Below the pieces are notes generated by a model. That model worked only from the letters and a program-made list of their open reading frames with translations. It made no database searches and was not told the origin of the DNA. This document shows, in pieces, positions 1 through 9,925 of a stretch of DNA of 64,000 bases. The first letter of the stretch is position 1, and each line of letters starts with the position of its first letter. The translations under genes and the position numbers were made by a program. Source of the DNA: Ahaetulla prasina (Eukaryota > Chordata > Lepidosauria > Squamata > Colubridae). The DNA is taken from the NCBI RefSeq assembly GCF_028640845.1, contig NC_080542.1, positions 150,504,179 through 150,568,178 of the forward strand, written 5' to 3'.

Positions 1-96
1 CAGAGATCATCTAGCCCAATCCCCTTGCTGAAACAGGAGATCCACTTCCATTCCAGGCATTGAGCAAGCCGCTTCTTTCAAACAGCAGGGAAGGCA

Positions 97-115
97 GGAA
101 AGCGAAAGTGAAAAT
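97..115 (+). promoter_or_regulatory. ISRE/IRF-like element upstream of the SNTX-GTPase gene
   Basis: The stretch GGAAAGCGAAAGTGAAAAT holds three GAAA cores spaced by two bases, the pattern bound by interferon regulatory factors and ISGF3 (GAAANNGAAA). It lies about 1.6 kb before the first recognised exon of the SNTX-GTPase gene. A weaker relative (GAAGCGAAAG ... GCCGAAACG) lies near 667-691. The motif is seen directly; promoter function and the gene it serves are inferred. Confidence 0.4.
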
Positions 116-439
116 CTCCGGCCGGCGGGGCTGCCTGGAAACCACGTGATTGAAGAAAAGAGCCCGAGAAAAGACACCCAGCTCACCTGCAGGAACAGGG
201 CGGAGGCGCTGCCCACAAAGAGGCTGTGTTTGTTCCCGGGTCTTTTAAGGGCCGTTGGGGGGAGGGGTTGCTTCCTTCTCTCCTCGCCCCATTCCAGGCG
301 CCTTCCCTCTGGCCCGCCCTCCTTTGGCCAAGAGGGCCGGGGGAGTAGGGGCGGGCGGGTCACCCTTTGGCTCTGTTTGTGGAGGGGCTTCGTGGCAGGA
401 GGCGCATTTGGTGTCCGCCTGCGGGGAGGTCAGTTATAA

Positions 440-1250
440 GGTTTCCTGCCTGAGCAGGGGTTGGACTAGAAGATCTCCATGGTCCCTTCCTCCTCCGCCA
501 TTCTGCTATTCAGTGGGCGAGCGGGGGCCCATCTACAGTCCTTACCGCCCTCCCACCTTGCTTCCCAGGAAAGAGCCGCTAAAAGGTAAATCCGTGATGG
601 GGGAGGAGGCGTGGGGGGGGGGGAGGAAGGGAGTTAGGTCAAGAGCCCCCTCCCTCCCCGCTCAGAAGGAAGCGAAAGCGGCGCCGAAACGCTAGAGAGA
701 AGAGGGCTCCCCTCGGGTCCGTGGGATAAGGGACGGGCTGCCTGTCTTCAGGGGGTTGGACTAGATTTATTTATTTATTTATTTATTTAATCGCATTTTT
801 ATACCGCCCTATCTCCCAAGGGACTCAGGGCGGTTTACAGCCTAATAAAAACATACATATAAATACAAAATAAAACACCAATTAAAAAATTATTAAATAA
901 GGCCAAATATTAAAAATTACAATAAGATAATAAAACCCCGTTAAAACCAAATTTAAAATTTGAAATTCTAGTCCAGTCTAATCCAGATGACCTTCACGGT
1001 CCCTTCCAACTCTGCTATTCAGTGGGCGAATGGGGGGAGGGGGTCAGGCTGCAGTCCTTCCTCCCCCCTGCCAGGAAAGAGCTGCTGGCAGGTAAGTCCG
1101 CACAGACAGAGGAGTGGGGGGGGAAAGGGAGAGAGGACAGGAGCCCCCCCTCTTCAGCCAGATTTTCCTCCCCTTGGGTCTGTGGGCAGATGGATGGACA
1201 GGCTGCCTGGCTTGACCAGTGGGGTGGACTAGATGACCTCCGATGTCCCA
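440..1250. repeat. Diverged tandem duplication of about 300 bp, split by a LINE fragment
   Basis: Segments of about 440-760 and 960-1250 are diverged copies. They share the order ...CTGCTATTCAGTGGGCGA..., a cytosine-rich run, CAGGAAAGAGC, a splice-donor-like GGTAAATCC or GGTAAGTCC, a G-run and a final GGGTTGGACTAG-like stretch. A LINE 3' fragment (768-975) sits between them. No convincing coding exon is visible in 1-1700, although either donor-like site could end an untranslated leader exon. Confidence 0.5.
768..975 (-). mobile_element. CR1/L3-like LINE 3' end fragment
   Basis: On the minus strand this reads into a 3' tail of (AAAT)n repeats preceded by GTAAACCGCCCTGAGTC and GGGCGGTATAAAAAT. 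The same terminal sequence occurs at 57470-57535 on the plus strand, so this is one LINE family. Only the AT-rich 3' untranslated part is present. Confidence 0.6.
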
Positions 1251-1738
1251 TCCTGCCCTAGAATTCTTTCCTAGGGGCTATGCCCCCCCCCATGGCCCTA
1301 TCCCAGCCCAAAAGGAGCTCCGCGAGGACAGTCTCACGCGGGATGGGAGTGGAAACCCGTGTCTTGGAGGCTCGTGAGAAACTTTTGAGTCCGTCCATGC
1401 TTCTCTTGGGTGGAATTGCGCTGGGATGCGGGTGGCAAAGGGGCCCTGCCCTTCTTTGGGGGCAGCTTTTGGAGTCTTAGAAGACCGTCCCTGTTTGCCG
1501 ACAGTCCAGCTGCTTCTGTGCCCCCCCCCCTGCCCATTCCCGGATCTACAAACTATGGTTTAAAAAAGTCGAGATTGCGCAGAGCTAGATTTGGGTCTCT
1601 TGTGGCCACAAAATGACTCCAAACTAATGAGATGTTTACCCCCGCCCTCCAGCTCTGCCTCTTCATCTCCTACCTCCAGACCGGCTGCTGGTTCTCCCTT
1701 CCGGGGCTCCCTGGGTGGCTTGAGGCCAGACGTGTAGA

Positions 1739-1815
1739 ATGGAAGGGGCCCTGGTGATGCCAGCCCTGGGCCGCCCCTTCCAGCTGGGGATGCCGCAGAG
1801 ATTCCCTGATCCCAG
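1739..1815 (+). CDS. SNTX-family first coding exon (frame-shifted)
   Basis: The exon opens at ATG 1739 and reads MEGALVMPALGRPFQLGM, which carries the conserved SNTX N-terminal signature (ALGRPF-LGM). It then loses frame: the expected downstream signature (RDSLIP) is present at 1797-1814 but in another frame. Only four bases (1793-1796) lie where the family has about twelve, consistent with an 8-nt loss. The exon ends CCAG|GTAAGT in phase 1, which matches the acceptor at 3356/3357. A downstream ATG at 1757 is an alternative start. Confidence 0.7.
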
Positions 1816-2046
1816 GTAAGTCTCCCCCAGCTTCTCCTGTTGCTCTGAGCCTCCCGAGATGCAGAAGGAGGCCTTGGGCTCCCAGTGATGCTCCCCTTAA
1901 GCCAGACTGGTGCTCCCAGACAGCCGGACTCCTTGGGGGAAGGATAGGTCCTTCTTCTGAGCCCCTCCAGATAGGAGAAGTCGAGGGCGACTTACTATCC
2001 TCTCTGAAAAGGAAAGTGTACGTCCGCCAGTCGCTGTCGGCCCTCA

Positions 2047-2218
2047 GCATTGTTGGAATGGAAGTAGAAAAAGAAGTAATACAAATAGAAATAGAATAGG
2101 ACAGGATGGAATGGGATGGGAGGGAATAGACTAGAAGGAATGGATAGAATAGGGATGGGATAGGGAGTAGAATAGAGTAGGGTAGGGTAGGGTAGAGTGG
2201 AGTAGAGTGGGACGGAAC
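2047..2218 (+). repeat. AGAAT/GGAAT-type microsatellite tract
   Basis: This is an imperfect run of GGAATAGAATAG, GGGATGG and GGTAG units. It resumes at 3093-3325 beyond a DNA transposon, so it was one tract before that insertion. The unit resembles the (ATTCT)n tail of the CR1/L3-type LINEs in this window. Confidence 0.7.
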
Positions 2219-2851
2219 CAGGGGTGAAATGCTACTGGATTGGACCAGATCGGGCGAATAGGCAGTGGAGATTGGGGCTGGTTTGGAGAACCGGTAGTAA
2301 TCTTTGGCTGGCGATGCCCCCGAACCAGTCTGAGGCCTGCAGCCATGTGTGGAGGCAGGAAACTGAGGAAAGCATGGCAGGGCTGCAGGAAGAGGATCTA
2401 AAGGGTAAGCCAATGCTGGAAGTGGGGCGGGGAGGGAGACCCACTGTGCTCGCCTGGAGGGGGGACCTGGCAAGGTTTGCTCGCCTTTTGGCCATGGCGT
2501 GCTCGGCTTTTCCATTTGGCTTCCACGGGGCCTTTGGCTGACTGCCGCCCGCTTGCTTTTCCCCCACATCCAGCCCATGATCAGGAACGTGCCACTTCTG
2601 GGCCGGGCCACCCACCTTCAGGTCCCTGAAGGGCAGGGTATGTTTTGCTGTTGCTGCCGCTGGTTCCGGGATGGACAGGACAGCCCAGGCAAGCACAGTT
2701 CTGGGATGGCAGGAGAGCCCAGGCAAGCTCTGGTGCTGCCGCCACTGCCACTGTTGCTGGAGCGTCCGGGCAGGAAAACTCCCCGGGAAGGGCTCTGTCT
2801 ATGTGCCCAGACCAGGTGTGTGTGTGAGAGAAAGAGGAAGGGAGAGAGAGT

Positions 2852-2933
<82 letters not shown>

Positions 2934-3092
2934 CTTATGACCACAATTGTGCTCCAAATTTTGGTTGCTAACAAGAGCATTGTTTAGTGAGTTTCACCAC
3001 ATTTTACAAGTTGGCCACACCCACCCAGTCACATGACCACCAAGCCACGCCCACAAAACCGGTAGCAAAAAAAAAAAAAGATTTTACCCCTG
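2219..3092. mobile_element. Non-autonomous hAT-type transposon with 8-bp target duplication
   Basis: The ends are inverted: CAGGGGTGAAAT at 2219 and ATTTTACCCCTG ending at 3092. Flanking 8-mers GACGGAAC (2211-2218) and GACGGAAG (3093-3100) differ by one base, as expected of a hAT target-site duplication. No transposase is present. The interior holds a (GA)n(GAAA)n microsatellite at about 2850-2932. Confidence 0.75.
2850..2932 (+). repeat. (GA)n(GAAA)n microsatellite
   Basis: A run of GA dinucleotides is followed by about thirteen GAAA units, inside the hAT-type element. Confidence 0.9.
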
Positions 3093-3330
3093 GACGGAAG
3101 AAGAACAGAATAGAAGGAATGGATAGAATGGGACGATATGAGATGGCATAGAATAGTGGGATGGGATGAGACAGAACAGAACAGAAGAATGGATGGCATG
3201 GCATGGCATGGAATAGAATAGAAAATCGAATGAAATGGAATACAGAACGGAATAGAATGAGGAGAGAAGAGAAGAGAGAACGGAACAAAATACAGAATAG
3301 AATAGAATACAGAATAGAATGTTATGAGTG
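3093..3330 (+). repeat. AGAAT/GGCAT-type microsatellite tract, right part
   Basis: This continues the tract that starts at 2047, with AGAATAGAAT, GGCATGGCAT and GGAATAGAATG units. It ends about 20 bases before the acceptor region of the SNTX core exon. Confidence 0.7.
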
Positions 3331-3356
3331 ACAACTTTAATGAAATTTCCTTGCAG

Positions 3357-5083
3357 ATATGACTTTGTGGGACGCTGACCTTTTACAAAAGCGGGTACTG
3401 ACAGAGGACCAACCCCGCAAGATGGACTTTCAGGTCCTCCCCTTGGAGTCTCTTGAAAGCAAAGCCTCTGCCCTCCACCTAAAGGGCTCTCTGAAGGCCA
3501 GTTTCTTCGGGGGGCTTTTTAAAGTGGGGGGAGCAGCCACCTACCTGGAAGAGAATCCACCCTCCAGGAGCCAAGCCCGTGGGACCCTTCACCTCTCCGT
3601 TACTACTGAAATGAAGTTCTTGGCCACGGATCTGCTCCATGGGGGGAATGTTTCTTATCAGGAAGCATTCGTGGAGGGGTCAGCCACCCACGTGGTCACA
3701 GCGCTGCTGTACGGGGCCCAGGCCTTCTTTGTTTTTGATTGTGGAGTCTCCGAATCTGAAGATGTCCGGGACGTCCAGCGGCATCTTCTGCAGATGATTG
3801 AGAAGGTACCGAAAGTTTCTGCAGGAGGAAGAGACACCCCCAGATGGAGCGAAGCAGAGAGAGAAATGGAAGGAAAGATCCACTCTACAGTCTACAGCGA
3901 CATCCCCCTGAAAAACCCAACTACTTTCTGAGAGGTCTTTCAAATCTATGCCTTTTCCTCCCAAGCGTTCGGAGAAAGGGAGAACACGGTCCCGGTGAAA
4001 GTCTGGTTGTATCCGCTCATCAAGTTGGATCCCAAAGCGGCTCGGATCATCCGGGAGCCACCCATGGGCTGGCTCCGGGAGGCAGAAGCTCACCTGCAAT
4101 CCCTGATCAAAGTCGATCTCCGGTGCCAGGATCTGATCAAATCCCCCATCGCAGATCTCTTCCCAGAGATGAAGGTCCAAGTCAAACAGCTCAGGTGTCT
4201 CTGTCGGCGACATGGTCAAATTTTCCGGCAAGAGGTTGGGAAGGCATTGCTTGCCGTTCGCATGGGACAGGAAGAGGCCGCAGTTTTGGGGGGCGTGTTA
4301 ACACGCTTGCTCTGCTCCCCTTTCCATCAGCAGGCCCTGAAGAAGCTTCTCGCGAGAAAGAAACAGAAGATGGACTTTGTGAAACTTTGCCTGTCCCACC
4401 TTGAAGGGCTGGAAGTCGTCTCTACTCCGGACAAGCTTGAGGAAATATTGTTTGACTGCCGACACAAGGTTGTGGTCGCGTTTGTGTTGACTTCCTTACA
4501 CAGGGAGGAACCCTCTTTAGATGGCTTGCGAGGTTGGCTCCCTTTAGAGGGAAGTGGAGAACCAGCGATGGTGGGGCCCTCCTCAGAGAAGCAACCATCC
4601 CAGCTGTGGTTTGAGGATGAAGAGAGGAAGCAATGGATCCGCTGTGCGGTTTCTTCCCTTTCAACCTTTGCCGAGATCCACCGGGAAAAGGAGAATGTTC
4701 GCTTCCTGGTTTCCTCGGTCTGGGATGAGAGCCATCCGGGAGCCTCAGTTTACCTCTATGAAAATGGCAAGTTGATCAACAGACACTTGGAGCTGCCCTT
4801 CAGACCTGCTCCTCCGGAGGTCGAGTTGTACCAGCCGGACCGTGTCTGGATCAAAGTCAATCCGGTGAGCTTTGGGGCGTGTTCCATCTCCAGGTACGAA
4901 GTGGAATATCGGATTGCAGGGGAGACATGGACCAGCGTCCATATGAAATGTCCAGAGGATGGAATCAGCCTAGATGTCCATCGAAACATCCAATACCAGT
5001 TCCGATGCGCTGTTGTGACTCAAGTAGGGATCGGACAATGGAGTGAGATCGTTTCCCTCTGTCCCACGGAGAAGCCCGAAAAG
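3357..5083 (+). CDS. SNTX-like core and fibronectin type III exon
   Basis: One large exon follows the acceptor CCTTGCAG (ending 3356). It encodes the TLWDAD start of the family, a MACPF-like segment with SLKASFFGGL and a THVV...LLYGA...FFVFD block near 3680-3740, a helical segment, and a thioredoxin-like segment near 4440-4740 (KVVVAFVLTSLH). A fibronectin type III module covers about 4810-5070 (PPEVELYQPDRVWIKV ... YEVEYR ... QYQFRCAVVTQVG). A TGA at 3929-3931 interrupts the frame just after the conserved NPTTF; the same frame continues to the donor AAG|GTGAAC at 5083. Reading through intron sequence would stop at 5090-5092. The PRY-SPRY tail found in fish toxins is absent. Confidence 0.75.
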
Positions 5084-5104
5084 GTGAACTGAGGCCTTCT
5101 TTAG

Positions 5105-5660
5105 TTAGTCTGGCTAAACAAGAGGAGGAAGGAGAGGGGAAACGAGGAAGGCAGGGGTGGAGAGGAGGAAAAAGAAGGGGGAGCAGAGAGAGGAAGAGAA
5201 CGGGAAGGAAAAAGGAAGCAAAGAGGGGAGGAGGAAAAAGGAGGAGAAAGAGAAAGGAGGAGGAGCAAAGAGAAAGCGGGGGAGGGAGAGGAGGAAGAGA
5301 GAGGAGATGGAAGGAGGAGGAGCAGTGGTGGGTTGCTACCGGTTCACCCCAGTTCAGGCAAACCTATCGTGGCAGTGGGAGGCTCTGCCCACCCGCCCGG
5401 ACGCTTCTGCACATGTGCAGAAGGGTACAAGTGAACTGATAGCGACGGGTTTTGAAACCTGCCCCTGAGGAGGAAGGGAGGAGAAAGAAGAGGGTGGGAG
5501 GGAAGCAGGAAGAGGAAGAAGGGGGAGCGGGAAGAGGAAGAGAAGCAGGGAGAGGGGAAGAAGGAAGAAGAGGTGGAAGGAAGAGGAGGGGAAGGGGAGG
5601 GGAAACGAGGAAAAGAAGGGAGAGGAGGAAAAGTGGGGAGGAGGGAAAAGGTGAAGAGGT
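5105..5660 (+). repeat. Purine-rich (GGA/GAA) tract interrupted by a 135-bp MITE
   Basis: About 420 bases are almost pure purine on the plus strand. A 135-bp insertion at 5333-5467 (CAGTGGTGGGTTGCTACCGG ... GCCCCTG) interrupts the tract and is flanked by AGGAGGAG and AGGAGGAA. The 8-bp flanks resemble a hAT target duplication, but the tract is so repetitive that this could be chance. Confidence 0.7.
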
Positions 5661-5879
5661 GAAAGCCCCCTTCTCTGAGCTTCAGAGTTCATCTTCCTCT
5701 TGGGGAAGGTGGTCTCCCCAGATGGCCATCCTGCAGCTTCCCTTGACACATCTCCTGCCGAGGACGTCCTGGGTCCACAAGCGGCCTGAGACCCCACCAG
5801 CCTTCCCTGCCAGAGGGAGATCCAGACCAGGGCCATCGCTTAACCGGAAGGCCATCCTGATCTTTTCTTTCTTCTCCAG

Positions 5880-5940
5880 GAGGCACCTCTTCCAGGAGGG
5901 AGACAGGCTGAATTCGGACCACGGGGCCATGGAGGAGAAG
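5880..5940 (+). CDS. Small linker exon between FN3 and GTPase domains
   Basis: A 61-nt open segment lies between a strong acceptor (TTTTCTTTCTTCTCCAG) and the donor GAGAAG|GTAACA. It is rich in Gly and charged residues (EAPLPGGRQAEFGPRGHGGE). Its length is exactly what is needed to join the phase 0 end of the FN3 exon to the phase 1 start of the GTPase exon. It is predicted from splice sites and phase only. Confidence 0.5.
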
Positions 5941-6084
5941 GTAACAAATGTCCGTATTTCAAGGGCTTAGAAACACCTCCCTGCCAACTCTTCAGGGCCT
6001 GGATGTCCCATTCCCACGTGCTCATGGAGAGTGTCTCAAGGCCTGCAGGAGGTTCAGAGGCCGAGGTGGGAATGGCGTGTAGAC

Positions 6085-6286
6085 CAGGGGTGTTCAACTC
6101 ATTGGCCTGCGACGTGGTCAGATCCGGCCTGCGGGGCGATTCCGGTTCACCCAATGCAAAAAGGAAACATGGCAGCAGTTTGGGGAGTGGCATCAAGCTG
6201 GCCACGCCCACCCAGGTGGCCACACCCCCCCAAGGTCAACCACAACCCTGATGCGGCCCTCAATGAAATTGATTTGGACACCCCTG
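6085..6286. mobile_element. hAT-type MITE
   Basis: Terminal inverted repeats CAGGGGTG and CACCCCTG bound about 200 bp. Flanking 8-mers GTGTAGAC (6077-6084) and GTTTAGAC (6287-6294) differ at one base. Decayed relatives lie near 44690-44790 and 47036-47136 (GATGCGGCC ... TTTGACACCCCTGC). Confidence 0.75.
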
Positions 6287-6439
6287 GTTTAGACCCTTGA
6301 GAGCAAGAGTGGAAAAGGGGGGGAATTGGCCTCCCTTCCCAGCTTCCGGGGATCCTCAGCTTTTAAAGGGCCCTTTTTCCAGTTGTCAAAACGAAACTCA
6401 TGAACTAACCCAATCTTAATGGGGTCCCAATCTCGGTAC

Positions 6440-6812
6440 AATGTGTCCTCAACTTACAACTGTTTGCTTAGCAAGCGAAGTGACAATGGCATTAAAAAAC
6501 AGGGGACTTGGGACCGCTTTTCACCCTGAAGGCCGTTGCAGCCTCCCCACGGGTCACGTGATCAAAGTTCAGGCCCTTGGCAAGTGATTCGTATTGATGA
6601 CGGCGGAAGTGTCCCTTTTGCGACCTTCTGAGAAGCCAAGTCAAGGGAGAAGGCAGATTCACTTAACAACCGTGTGACTCACTTAACACATGTCATGGTT
6701 CGCTTTCTGACCGTGGCAAGAAAAATCGTAAAATGGGGCAAAAGTCACTTAACAAATATAGCCACATAAATTTGAGGTTCAATTGTGGTCATAAGTCGAG
6801 GACTTCCGGTAG
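6440..6812. mobile_element. TA-target MITE of the GTCCTCGACTTACGAC family, diverged
   Basis: It begins GTGTCCTCAACTTACAACTG and ends GGTCATAAGTCGAGGACTTCC, an imperfect inverted repeat. Internal phrases recur (CACTTAACAA, GACCTTCTGA, GTCACGTGATC). Relatives lie at 13045-13380, 56205-56560, 59990-60215, 61343-61676 and 61850-62080. Confidence 0.6.
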
Positions 6813-6837
6813 ATGAACCACAGCCTTATGCCACTGG

Positions 6838-7208
6838 AAGTAACTTTCTCTTTCCCTTTCTTTCTCCCTCTCTCCTCTCTTTTTCTCTTTCTCCTTTTCC
6901 TCCTCTCCTCTCCTCTTCTTTTCTTCTCTTTCCTTCTTTTCTCTTTCCTTCTTCTCTCCTCTCTCTCCTCCCCTCTCCTCTCTTCCTTTCCCCTCTCCTT
7001 CCCTCGTCTTTTCTCTTTTGTTCTTCTCTTTCCTTCTTTTCTCTCTCCTCCCTCCTCTCTTCTTCTGTCTCTCTCTTCCCCTCTTTTCTCTTTCGTCCTT
7101 CTCTCTCCCCTCCCCTCCCCTCTTGTCTTTCCTCTTTCATTCTCTTTTGTTCCTTTCTCCCCCCTTTCTTCTCCTCTCCCCCCTTCTTTCTCCCCTTCTC
7201 CTTCTCTA
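6838..7208 (+). repeat. Pyrimidine-rich (TCTCC/TTTCC) tract before the GTPase exon
   Basis: About 370 bases of almost pure C/T run into the acceptor of the GTPase exon. The long Ser/Phe/Leu-rich open frames here are low-complexity artefacts. The tract is complementary in composition to the purine tract at 5105-5660 in the same intron series. Confidence 0.85.
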
Positions 7209-7213
7209 TTCAG

Positions 7214-7838
7214 AGCTCAGAGTCGTCCTTGTGGGGAAAACTGGCGCTGGGAAAAGCGTGAGGGGAACACCATCTTGAAGAGCAAACATTTCGTCTCCGA
7301 GATGAGTCTCCAGACCGTAACCCGAAGTTGCCAAAGGGGGGAGAGGCGGCTGAAGGACCGGAAGATTGTGGTGGTCGACACACCCGGAGTTTGCGACACC
7401 CAGCGCTCCGAGGGGGAAACCTCTGCTGAGCTTAAGAACTGCCTGCGGCTGTGTCCGCCGGGCCCCCATGCCATTATCCACGTCCTTAAGATTGGGACTT
7501 TCACCGTGGAGGAGAAGAAGACCGTCCGGGTCCTGAAAAACACTTTCCAGGCGAGAGCCCTCCGCTACGTCATCATTTTGTTCACCGGGAAAGAGGACCT
7601 AGAAGGGGAATCCCTCGAGAGCTTCATCTCTGCCCAGGACAAAGAGCTGAAGAAATACATCGCGGAGTGTGGGAACCGGTGCCTAGCTTTCAGCAACCGG
7701 GCCGAAGGGGTGGAAGGAGAAGCTCAGGTGGAGGAGTTGATCCAGATGGTCCAGGATCTGGTAGAAAAGAACCAGGAGGCTCCGTATTACTCTGAAGAAA
7801 CTCAAAACGGCTCCTCCTGGATTGTCTTCCTCTTCTGA
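7214..7838 (+). CDS. AIG1/GIMAP-type GTPase domain exon (frameshifted after P-loop)
   Basis: After a long pyrimidine tract and CAG, the exon encodes ELRVVLVGKTGAGKS, the G1 P-loop of AIG1 GTPases. The next conserved block (GNTIL) is in a different frame because one base is missing within 7258-7262. Downstream are G3 (VVVDTPGV), the GIMAP conserved box (LRLCPPGPHAIIHVL ... FTVEEKKTV), the G4 region (FTGKEDLEGESLESF) and G5 (RCLAFSNRAEG). The exon ends in a short tail with a TGA at 7836-7838. No transmembrane segment follows, unlike some GIMAPs. GIMAP proteins bind GTP and act in lymphocyte survival; the role of this fused copy is unknown. Confidence 0.75.
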
Positions 7839-8094
7839 GAGAGAGATAGCAAAGACCCACCCACACACACACAAAACAGCACTTTATTTCTTTATTAGTA
7901 GATGGTGGGTATGCAGCGAACATAATATACCACATTTTTATAGGGAAACTTTATTAGTAGGTGGTGGGCATGCAGTGAACATAATATATCAGTTCCTTCT
8001 GGGGACTGATGCGTAAACAGAAGCACAGAATCAAAATCACGTGAATATTAGTATTACAAAGCCTTAGGAAGCCGCCCCCCCCCCAAAAAAAATC

Positions 8095-8400
8095 CTGCAT
8101 TCAGTTTTGGTCACCAGATTACAAAACAGATGTTGAGACTTTGGAAAAAGTACAGAGAAAAGCAACTATGGATGGAAACTTATCAAGGAGAGAAGCAGCC
8201 TGGAATTAAGGAGAAACTTCCTAACAGCAAGGACAATTAACCAGTGGAACAACTTGCCACTAGAAGTTGTGGGTTTTCATCACTGGAGACTTTTAAGAAG
8301 AGACTGGACAGCCATTTGTCCAAAATGGCCGAAGGGCTCCTGCTTGAGCAGGGAGTGGGACTAGAGGACTTCCAAGGTCCCTTCCAGCTTAATTCTGAAT
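8095..8400 (+). mobile_element. CR1 LINE 3' end
   Basis: The C-terminal coding remnant and 3' end of CR1 are recognisable: AGGAGAAACTTCCTAACAGC, CAGTGGAACAACTTGCCACT and AAGAGACTGGACAGCCATTT. They are followed by the tail phrase CTTCCAAGGTCCCTTCCAGC. The same family appears on the minus strand at 10820-11060 and 47805-48330. Confidence 0.7.
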
Positions 8401-9139
8401 TGAAATTGAATTGATGCCAGAGCAGCATAAAAAATTGGGGGCGGGGTAGTTGTATCTGAGGCCTCCATCTGTACGGTTTTAATTTGGCATAAGTGGATTC
8501 TTTTTTGGGTGGACACAACCCGCCACCCTCCCACCCCCAATTGAGGAAGGTCCTAGGATAAGCAGCAAAACATTTCGGAAAAATGTCCAGCTGCCGTGAC
8601 TCGGCTTCCTGACCATTCTATTTGGATAATGACCAAGAAACTGAATGGACCTCCTCCAAATTGTATCTCATAATGGACTTTTGCATTTGGCCCATCTTCT
8701 GTCAGGCCTCACCTCCTCTTCCTCCTGCTCCTCCTCCTCCCTCGAACCCCTTGAAGAGCTTTCGCTTCTCATTCAAGAGGCTTCTTCCATTCATTCGGAC
8801 GGAATGGCAGGGGATGGGAGGATGTCTATTCTTTGCAGTCATCTGATCATTGGTACTATCTCTGAGAGTTGTCAAGGCTGCTTGGAGGTTTATCCATGAC
8901 CTCGGGGTCTCCCGGATGCAAATGGGTGTGGAGGCTTCTTGGAACTGCTGGAAGGACTGGAGGGTGGGTGGGGTTGTATCTCTTCCCCAGCCCCACTCTC
9001 GTTGAGGGAAGCTTGTTCAATTCATAAGGTGGGTGGCCCTTGTTTGACCCCTCTTTCAAGAAGCTGAGGAAGCTTCTTGGATGAGAAGCGAAATGTCTTC
9101 CAGGGCAGGGGGAAAAAAGTCCAGGGATGTTTTGAAAAA

Positions 9140-9560
9140 AGACTTTTGGGACTTTACATATATAAAGTTATATAGGATTATATAATCCTATATATCCTCT
9201 TTAAATCTTTTTGTTTTATATATTTTCTTTATGTAACTTTATATAATTCTATATATCTTCTTTAAGTCTTTATATATCTTTATGTTCTTTATCTTTATAT
9301 AACTTTATATAATTCTATATATCTTCTTTAAATGTCTATGTGTCTTTATATTCTATATATATTTTCTTTATGTAACTATCTTCTTTTTATATTACTCTAT
9401 ATCTTCTTTGAATATCTTTTTTATATTATCTTTATATATAAGATATAACTATATATCTTCTTTACATAACTCTACATATCTTTAAATATCTTTATATAAC
9501 TATATCTTCTGTATATATCTTTATATAATTTTATATATGTTCTTTAAATGTTCTTTCCCC
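9140..9560 (+). repeat. AT-rich degenerate tandem array
   Basis: Phrases such as TTATATAATTCTATATATCT and TTCTTTAAAT recur every 60-70 bases, at about 9170-9200, 9240-9270, 9305-9335 and 9520-9550. This is consistent with a decayed AT-rich minisatellite. Confidence 0.6.
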
Positions 9561-9834
9561 CTTTTATAGTTCTTTTTATGCGTACGGTATTAATATTTTA
9601 TCTCTTGTCATTTGAGATTTGGATAAAACTTATTCTGAAAAATAAAAGGCCTACAGTAGCTGAATAATTCAGCCAGAAGTCAAGAGGTTAAGCGCTCCAA
9701 GACAAAGCAGTTTTTTCTGCTTGCTTGCACTTTCTAATTTGGACACTTTAAATGCATTTCAAGTTGCTAGTCCGCTGTGTTTTTCAGAGGTGGATTACAA
9801 CTATAGCACTGACAGTTCTCTTTCTTCAGAACCA

Positions 9835-9925
9835 AAGTTGGCAACTTTAAGACTTGTGGACTTCAACTCCCAGAATTCCTCAGCCAGCAGAGAGAATTCT
9901 GGGAATTGAAGTTCACAAATCCTAA
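9835..9925. repeat. Imperfect palindrome (hairpin MITE-like repeat)
   Basis: TTGTGGACTTCAACTCCCAG and AATTCTGGGAATTGAAGTTC are inverted copies separated by about 20 bases, so the segment can fold into a stem-loop. A decayed relative lies near 15790-15830. Confidence 0.6.

Larger units (their letters stand above)
1739..7838 (+). pseudogene. SNTX (stonustoxin-like) - FN3 - AIG1 GTPase gene, frame broken
   Basis: Four exons are recognised: 1739-1815, 3357-5083, 5880-5940 and 7214-7838. Introns begin GTAAGT, GTGAAC and GTAACA and end in CAG. Phases agree throughout: phase 1 into 3357, phase 0 into 5880, and the 61-nt exon gives phase 1 into 7214. The product would be a soluble protein of the SNTX family with a GIMAP-type GTPase at its C-terminus. 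Piscine members are pore-forming venom proteins; land-vertebrate relatives are usually non-venom proteins of unknown role, so the toxin name does not imply venom here. Three lesions are visible: a net frame change near 1793-1796 in exon 1, an in-frame TGA at 3929-3931, and a one-base loss near 7258-7262 just after the P-loop. These suggest a pseudogene, but assembly error is possible. GIMAP-region synteny supports the locus. No polyadenylation signal was seen after 7838. Confidence 0.75.

Noticed and set aside
1670..2611. 313-codon minus-strand open frame
   Set aside because: It crosses the AGAAT microsatellite and a transposon and opposes the SNTX first exon; no recognisable domain.
2577..2637. 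Exon-like segment between CCACATCCAG and GGTATGT in suitable phase to join 3357
   Set aside because: It lies inside a hAT-type element with clear ends and target duplication, and a better first exon with the ALGRPF signature exists at 1739-1815.
6785..7261. Long Ser/Phe/Leu-rich open frames and their Arg/Glu-rich antisense
   Set aside because: Translations of a pyrimidine-rich tract; no family signature and no splice support.
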